DNA of 19,165 bases from Eimeria necatrix (lineage: Eukaryota; Apicomplexa; Conoidasida; Eucoccidiorida; Eimeriidae), in contig NW_013654570.1 of assembly GCF_000499385.1 (NCBI RefSeq), positions 1 through 19,165 on the forward strand, given 5' to 3'. The translations under genes were made by a program, and so were the position numbers. The notes under the pieces are model-generated. The model made no database searches. It was not told the DNA's origin and saw only the letters and a list, made by a program, of their open reading frames with translations. Below, one piece after another: positions 11,701-17,700 of the stretch. The number at the start of each line of letters is the position of its first letter. The first letter of the stretch is position 1.

Positions 11701-14700
11701 AACAAACGGTAACCGGCCTATGCTTGTTTAGGTGGCAAATGGTTGCGAAACGCGACTTAGGGTGGAGCTTCGCTGCTTCGTACTAGTCTGTACGTAAACA
11801 TTGCACAGTAAGGAATTAAGCAATAATCAGAACTTACCCAGTAAATCTTTGGCGATGATCAACGCGGCATTTTGGTAGGTCAAAGCTTCTGGCTTGCGCC
11901 AGCGTCAGCGCTGCGTTCGATGAATTTTGCAAAGCACACGCTGAAAGACAGCTGCGCCTATCAGGAAGTACGTCTTTTGTGTGGACGTCATACATAAATG
12001 CATTAACTGCGGAAAGAAATCGCTGCTTAGAAAACGGAACGGTTTCTCGTCAAAGACGTCTTTTTGAACTACTTTGCCGCTGCACATTGAGACTTTGGAA
12101 TCTGATGGGCTTAGTCGGGCTGTGGAATATTCACGTACATGTAATAATTCTGCCCGGCAGGCGGTGAGCTTGATCTCTTAAGCAGCACCCGGGCAGTCTC
12201 AGAAATATCGGCTCCTGTGCGTTTCGAGTGTATGGCAACTTTTACGCACTTGTATAATAGCTTTCTTGTCGACCATACGCCAATGGAGTACCCTCAGCCG
12301 CTATCAGAGAAGCATCCTGGTGGAGTCATTTACTGCATGTACAAATGTTACGAGGCTGCTGACAATGCTTTGTGCGTATCCGCAAAGACTGAGCATGTTC
12401 TTAACACTATTCTAAGAACTTAAAATAATTTATTTTCCCGCAATGAGCTCATCATGAGTTCTTTCAGACATCTGAGAATATAAACAGTTACTTGTAGTGG
12501 CTAATAGACTTAGCAATGCACGTTATCATGCAGTGAATTTGGTTTTTTTTTAGCATTACGCTGCCAATTGCCTGAAACTGAAAAAGTGCCGTTTTATGAA
12601 TAAATCTGTGCAGCTCTCGGAGCAGAACGCATTGAATGACAGAATGACCGGGCCATGCAACAGGCAGTGCGGATTCCAATCGTGTCCACTACATTCGAAT
12701 ACTGATAAAACACAACCGCTCCGACTTCTGGCCGGAATACCTGGAAAATTTTTGTCGCACACGCACGCCCTAGTAAAACTTTGTGGAGGGAATTTTGCTC
12801 TTAATGTTATCAGGCAATTCACTTGGAGGAGCTGCATGTTCGGAAATATTTTGCGTGTTCTGTTAAAGTGGTAATTGCCTACATAGCCGTGCTGATATCT
12901 TTATAGCATGAAGGTTTTGACGCAACAGGCAGTGCGCTTCTTTTTTAGGCAGTTTTCTTTAGTACTGTGTCTTGATCCATCGAAAAAAGCTGCAGTAAAT
13001 GAATGCCACAGCATGACACGGTCAAATGCCACCAGACTGAAAATAATAGACAATTTTTGGGAAGGCGTTTTTGCAGTGTGTTCAGTGTTGGAATACACAA
13101 TTGCAGCTGGCATACACTTTGCCGGCAAAATGGGGCTGGTTAACAAAAATGGCGCGCAGTAGGCTGCTAAAGGAGCGTCTTGTGCCAGGCGGTACGTCTT
13201 TCATGCGTTAAGAAGTGAAACCAAATGTCGCAGAAGAAGAAAACGTGGCATTAACCTTACATTTGTGCGTGCAGCATTGTCTAGGTCGTGTGCATTGCCC
13301 GCAAAGACTCAGTTACCCTTGGGTTGCACTTTCCAGCTGCGTGTGTTTTGTAAGATTGCATGAGAAACGTCAGATAAGCTTTTGTCAAGTGGTCGAACCA
13401 AAGTTTTGCCTGATGAATTAGAACTCCAAAACGTTTCATATGCGTGTGTCCTCGATGGATCAGGCTGTTCGTTAGATATGAGTGCAGCACAAACCCTGGC
13501 GTAGCACGAAGTGATTTAGTGGTATTGTTCATTCTCGACACTGCAATTAGCACGTGACCAATCACATTCGAAGAAAACTGAAAATTTCATGTGTTTTCCC
13601 TACAGACATTGGCGTTGGTCAATGAATGAAATGCTTGCCATGGATGGGTGAATATTAGTTCACAATTTGGCATGCATTGCGACAAATGAGGACCATATTT
13701 GCTCCAGGTTGTACGAAGGACCCTTATTGCTGCTAAAACGCACAATCCCTTATGAGTTAGTGTTTGCTCAGGAAATATGCTTGATGAAATAAGGCATGCT
13801 TTTGCTATTTTCTGAGGATCATTATTGAGCGTTATTTGAGTGCCATCCTTGGTTTCGACCCTGTGAGTACATGCCCATCCAGTCTTGCCCTATAGAAAAA
13901 TTCTGTTTTATTTGTAAAATAAAACAGAATTTTTCATGTAGATGCCGCAACAAAAGTAAACGTGGTTTTGTTGCGGGGTTCACCAGGTAGTATGTCTTGT
14001 ATAAAGGCTTGTGCCAGCAGTGCTGAGTTACAAAAACAGTGATAAATTCTGTCCTCCTGGTGATGCGTGCAATAGTGCCGGAGTCTTCCAGTCATGAATG
14101 GGTGGGAACTATATTGTGTCCAATAAGTGTACCTGTGCGCCGATGCACGCAATTTTCTACGGCTGCTCGAGTGGAATGACATTTGTTCGCTGTTACAATG
14201 ATGATGCCAGAGCCACAAACCGACCGTTGGTGGAGGAGTGGGGATCACGCGGATAATAAGTGGTGATCACCTCAGGCAGTAAGCTGAATCCTAAAATCAA
14301 GCGTAATGATCAGGTCACGCAAAAGAATCTAACGCATTAGAAATGTGCTTTTTACCTCTCAGGCAAGGAGAACTACTGAAATGTGCTGAGCAACCCCGGA
14401 ACATGAAATATCAATTTTTCACATCCCCCTGCAGTGCCAAGGCACGTCTTTCTTTTAGTGATTAGTCGCTGTACATCAGGCAGTATGTCTTTTCCTAAAT
14501 TGCTGAGTGCACACAGTTGAAGGAGAACGCGAACTGGAAAATGCGATTCGGGCGGCGTTGACACGTGACGTGTGTTGTCGTGCAAAGTGCCACTGTGATC
14601 TGCGAGACAATCAAATATGACTTTTATCATAACTCCGACATTACCAAACTATACGCATTATGCTTGTTATATTTGGTGTCTAACACAGAGCCATTAGGTG

Positions 14701-17700
14701 ATGAGCTGGAGCAGCTGCTTCTACGTTTACTTGGGACTGTAATGCTTTAGTCAGTACGCTATTAGTATTCGATTGTAAAAGCATCATAGATACAAGTGGA
14801 GATTGGAGAAGGCGTGCACATTGAGTAGTGCACTTGCTGGTTAAATCTTGAAAGCCCCTGAAAAACAATTGTATCGATAGATCAGCGATAGATCAGATGC
14901 ATGCCACAAGGTGCTGCCGCAGGAAACACTTTCTGGCCAGGATGTGCGCCTTTATAAAAATGGTGAAGACAGTAGTGTGAAGAGCTTTACGATGACATCA
15001 GATGACTTTAACATGCTCAGAGCCGTAGCCAGGACGAAAAGGCGCTTTTACAAGTGCTGACAAACCCTTGCCGAACTTGCATTTCCTTATGATGCGTCCC
15101 CTCTCTGGTAACCCTATTTTTCGCTGCTGCGGTTGGTTCGAGCTAAAATATGAACGCCGACGTAGAAAAAGCACTCCAATGTTTCGTTTGTAATATTTGT
15201 TTATGCGGCAGGCAGTAAGATTGGCGTGCTGAACATCATCAGGAAGACGTTTCGGATTATATTAAGTTTGCCCAGCCGGTAAATAGCAGCAATATATTTG
15301 GATGCTCACTATGAAACAGTTTTTGCATGAAGGGGCCCTCAATTTTGAGTTTCTGACGGTGGTGCCATGCTCGACGGAATGTGAATATGCAACAGTGGCA
15401 CTGCAGTTGTGCTTTGTCGGACAGCTGTTTGCAATCTTCCTCGTAAAACAAAATTGAGCGCTCTGAGTTACACATCAACAGTTTTTTTCCTGTAAAATGA
15501 CAAGGCCCTTTCAGCAAACAATGCAACTAGACGATGTAAAAGCATTGTGGTTTTTTTCACGAAAATACGTTTACATTGTCTAGCTGCATTGTCTGCTGGA
15601 AACGCCTGTCTATGGAGGCGCGCGCATGTGAAAAATTGATTTGGCAGTTTGTCAAAAGAAACAATATACCGTTGTGGGATGTAACTGCAAGGCATTAGGT
15701 AGTACGCCTGACTGGCTGTGTAAACGCAGAATGAGTGTGCAGTGTAACCCCTGAACGCTTGCTCGGCGCAGTTTATGTTCTTGCTTGTTTTGTTTGAATT
15801 GTATAAAGTTTCTAAGGGAGCTCTGTGAGCTATTTTGCAAAAGTAGTCAAATAGCGTGTTCATGATGGGCCCTGTTCGCGCAGCAATGCATGCTTTCCCG
15901 AGAAACTGGAAATTAAAGAGACTCAACACAGATGGCGGCTTTTCCAGTCTGTGCACCATGAATTATCACTTCTTGTTGAGATTCCAACAAGTGATGCATC
16001 CCAAAAGTCCTCTTTTCGACGAGAAGAGTGCTAGGAAGCGCGCATTTGGGGGTGACAACATGTTTGTGTCTGATATGCTGCACGTGATATGCATTTCCTA
16101 CTTCGTAGAAAAGCAAAATAAGCAACACAAATCGGCTATGCAAGCAAAGGCCGGTGCGCTGCGAAGCACCAGCGGTTTAATTCGTGCTATGGCGCTAGAA
16201 CGCTTTTTGACTCTGTTTGCCTCTGCTACCTTAAGCATTTCAATAGACAAAAATCTGCTCCGGCACGCATACCGGCCAGCAACAACAAGAGAACGACAGC
16301 AGCAACATTCGCGTTTTCAAAAGCAGGCTAAAGCCACGAACGAAAAACAACTGTCTGTGCAAGAAAGCACGCTGATCGGAGATTGCTCTGTTAAGATAAT
16401 AATGCTTGTAGCAGTGGGACTAACGTCAATACATTGGGTGTGCAGCAGCTGGAACTGTATTTTTTTGTGGCTGAGAAACGAAAGGAAAGCCGATCGAGTT
16501 TTGTCTTGTCGCTGCTTGTCCAAAGTAATTTTTTGCACAGACAATGCTGCACTGTGTCAAAAACAAAATATGCATGCCATGGGCTTCGCCACGTAATTAA
16601 TAGGGTGTGTACTAGCAGGTGCGCACAGCTCTTGGGGTAGTGACCATTGGAGTTCTAAAGTATAAATTCAACTACTTGGAGAGCTTCCTACCAGCCGCCA
16701 TTGCTCTTGAGAGGGAGCCGCGAGGTGGAACAAACTAATGGCCTTACCATTAGGGTGATGTTTAAAAATTTTTTTCTTGATTGCAGCATTCTCGCCGAAA
16801 GTGCGATTGCGACGCTATGGCTGCCCATGGGCTGCTGAGCCGAAACACAGCAGTCTTACTCAGGAGGTGCGCTGCCTTTCAAAATTACGTCAAGAGCAGT
16901 TTTCGGCTTATCACTGACAGTCCATGTTGCATGACTAAAGCCAAGAAAGAAGTGGCCCTCGAGAAGCACAACTCGGCAATTTGCAACGCGGTTATGCATG
17001 CGAACGTGCTTAGCACTTTACTATTATTGATCTAGATTGCCCAATTTCTTTGCTAAATGTAGCCAAGACAGCTTCCCAACCTAATAACGAAGCGTTGCGC
17101 CAGCCAACGTAGCTGTGCCTTTCGTACCGTAGGCAGTGCGTTTTGTACACGAAGATTATTTATCTATAAATGCACGTTCACCCGTAAAGAAACCCTTTAG
17201 AATGTTTAGATTGTAGAGGCGTTTTGCAGGATCAACGATATAATACATCAGGCAGTACGAACGTTCCCCAGGCGCCACTGCTAAAGTTATACTATGCGTA
17301 ACGCTAGCACTCTATATATACTTTCCAAACCTGTTGAACGTGCATGGGGGGCAGTTCGCAAAGCGTTGCTGCAGTACGAGTGGCGTTCGTGCATAAAACA
17401 GGCATGAACGTTGCTCGTGAGGTGAGCATGCGAGAAGCACACAGCTCTGCTGAAAATTCCTTTCAAGAAGGAGGATCTCCAAAGGCTCTATACAGTGCTA
17501 GATGGAAACGCCAGCGTCTTAGTCGAAGAAGGTTGGAGCATTGTAGGTGAGATTAAGGATGTGTAACAGTCTAATAGAGCCGCGGGTTTTTTTACACCAG
17601 GCAGTGCGTCACGTTTCTAGAAACAGACAGTGAAGACGCTTGAGCAGAAGTGTATGCATATCAACTCATTCTGAGGTTGTGTAGAGATTTTCACAAAGTG

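Noticed and set aside
13282..13293. TAG-GTC-GTGTGC on the + strand
   Set aside because: It fits the pattern but is only 96 bp after the unit at 13189, and 13464 already fills the expected position. It is probably one of the few chance matches.
478..17603. CRISPR-like or tandem-repeat array
   Set aside because: The shared core is only about 12 degenerate bases, the intervals vary from about 160 to over 400 bp, and conservation is limited to splice-type positions.
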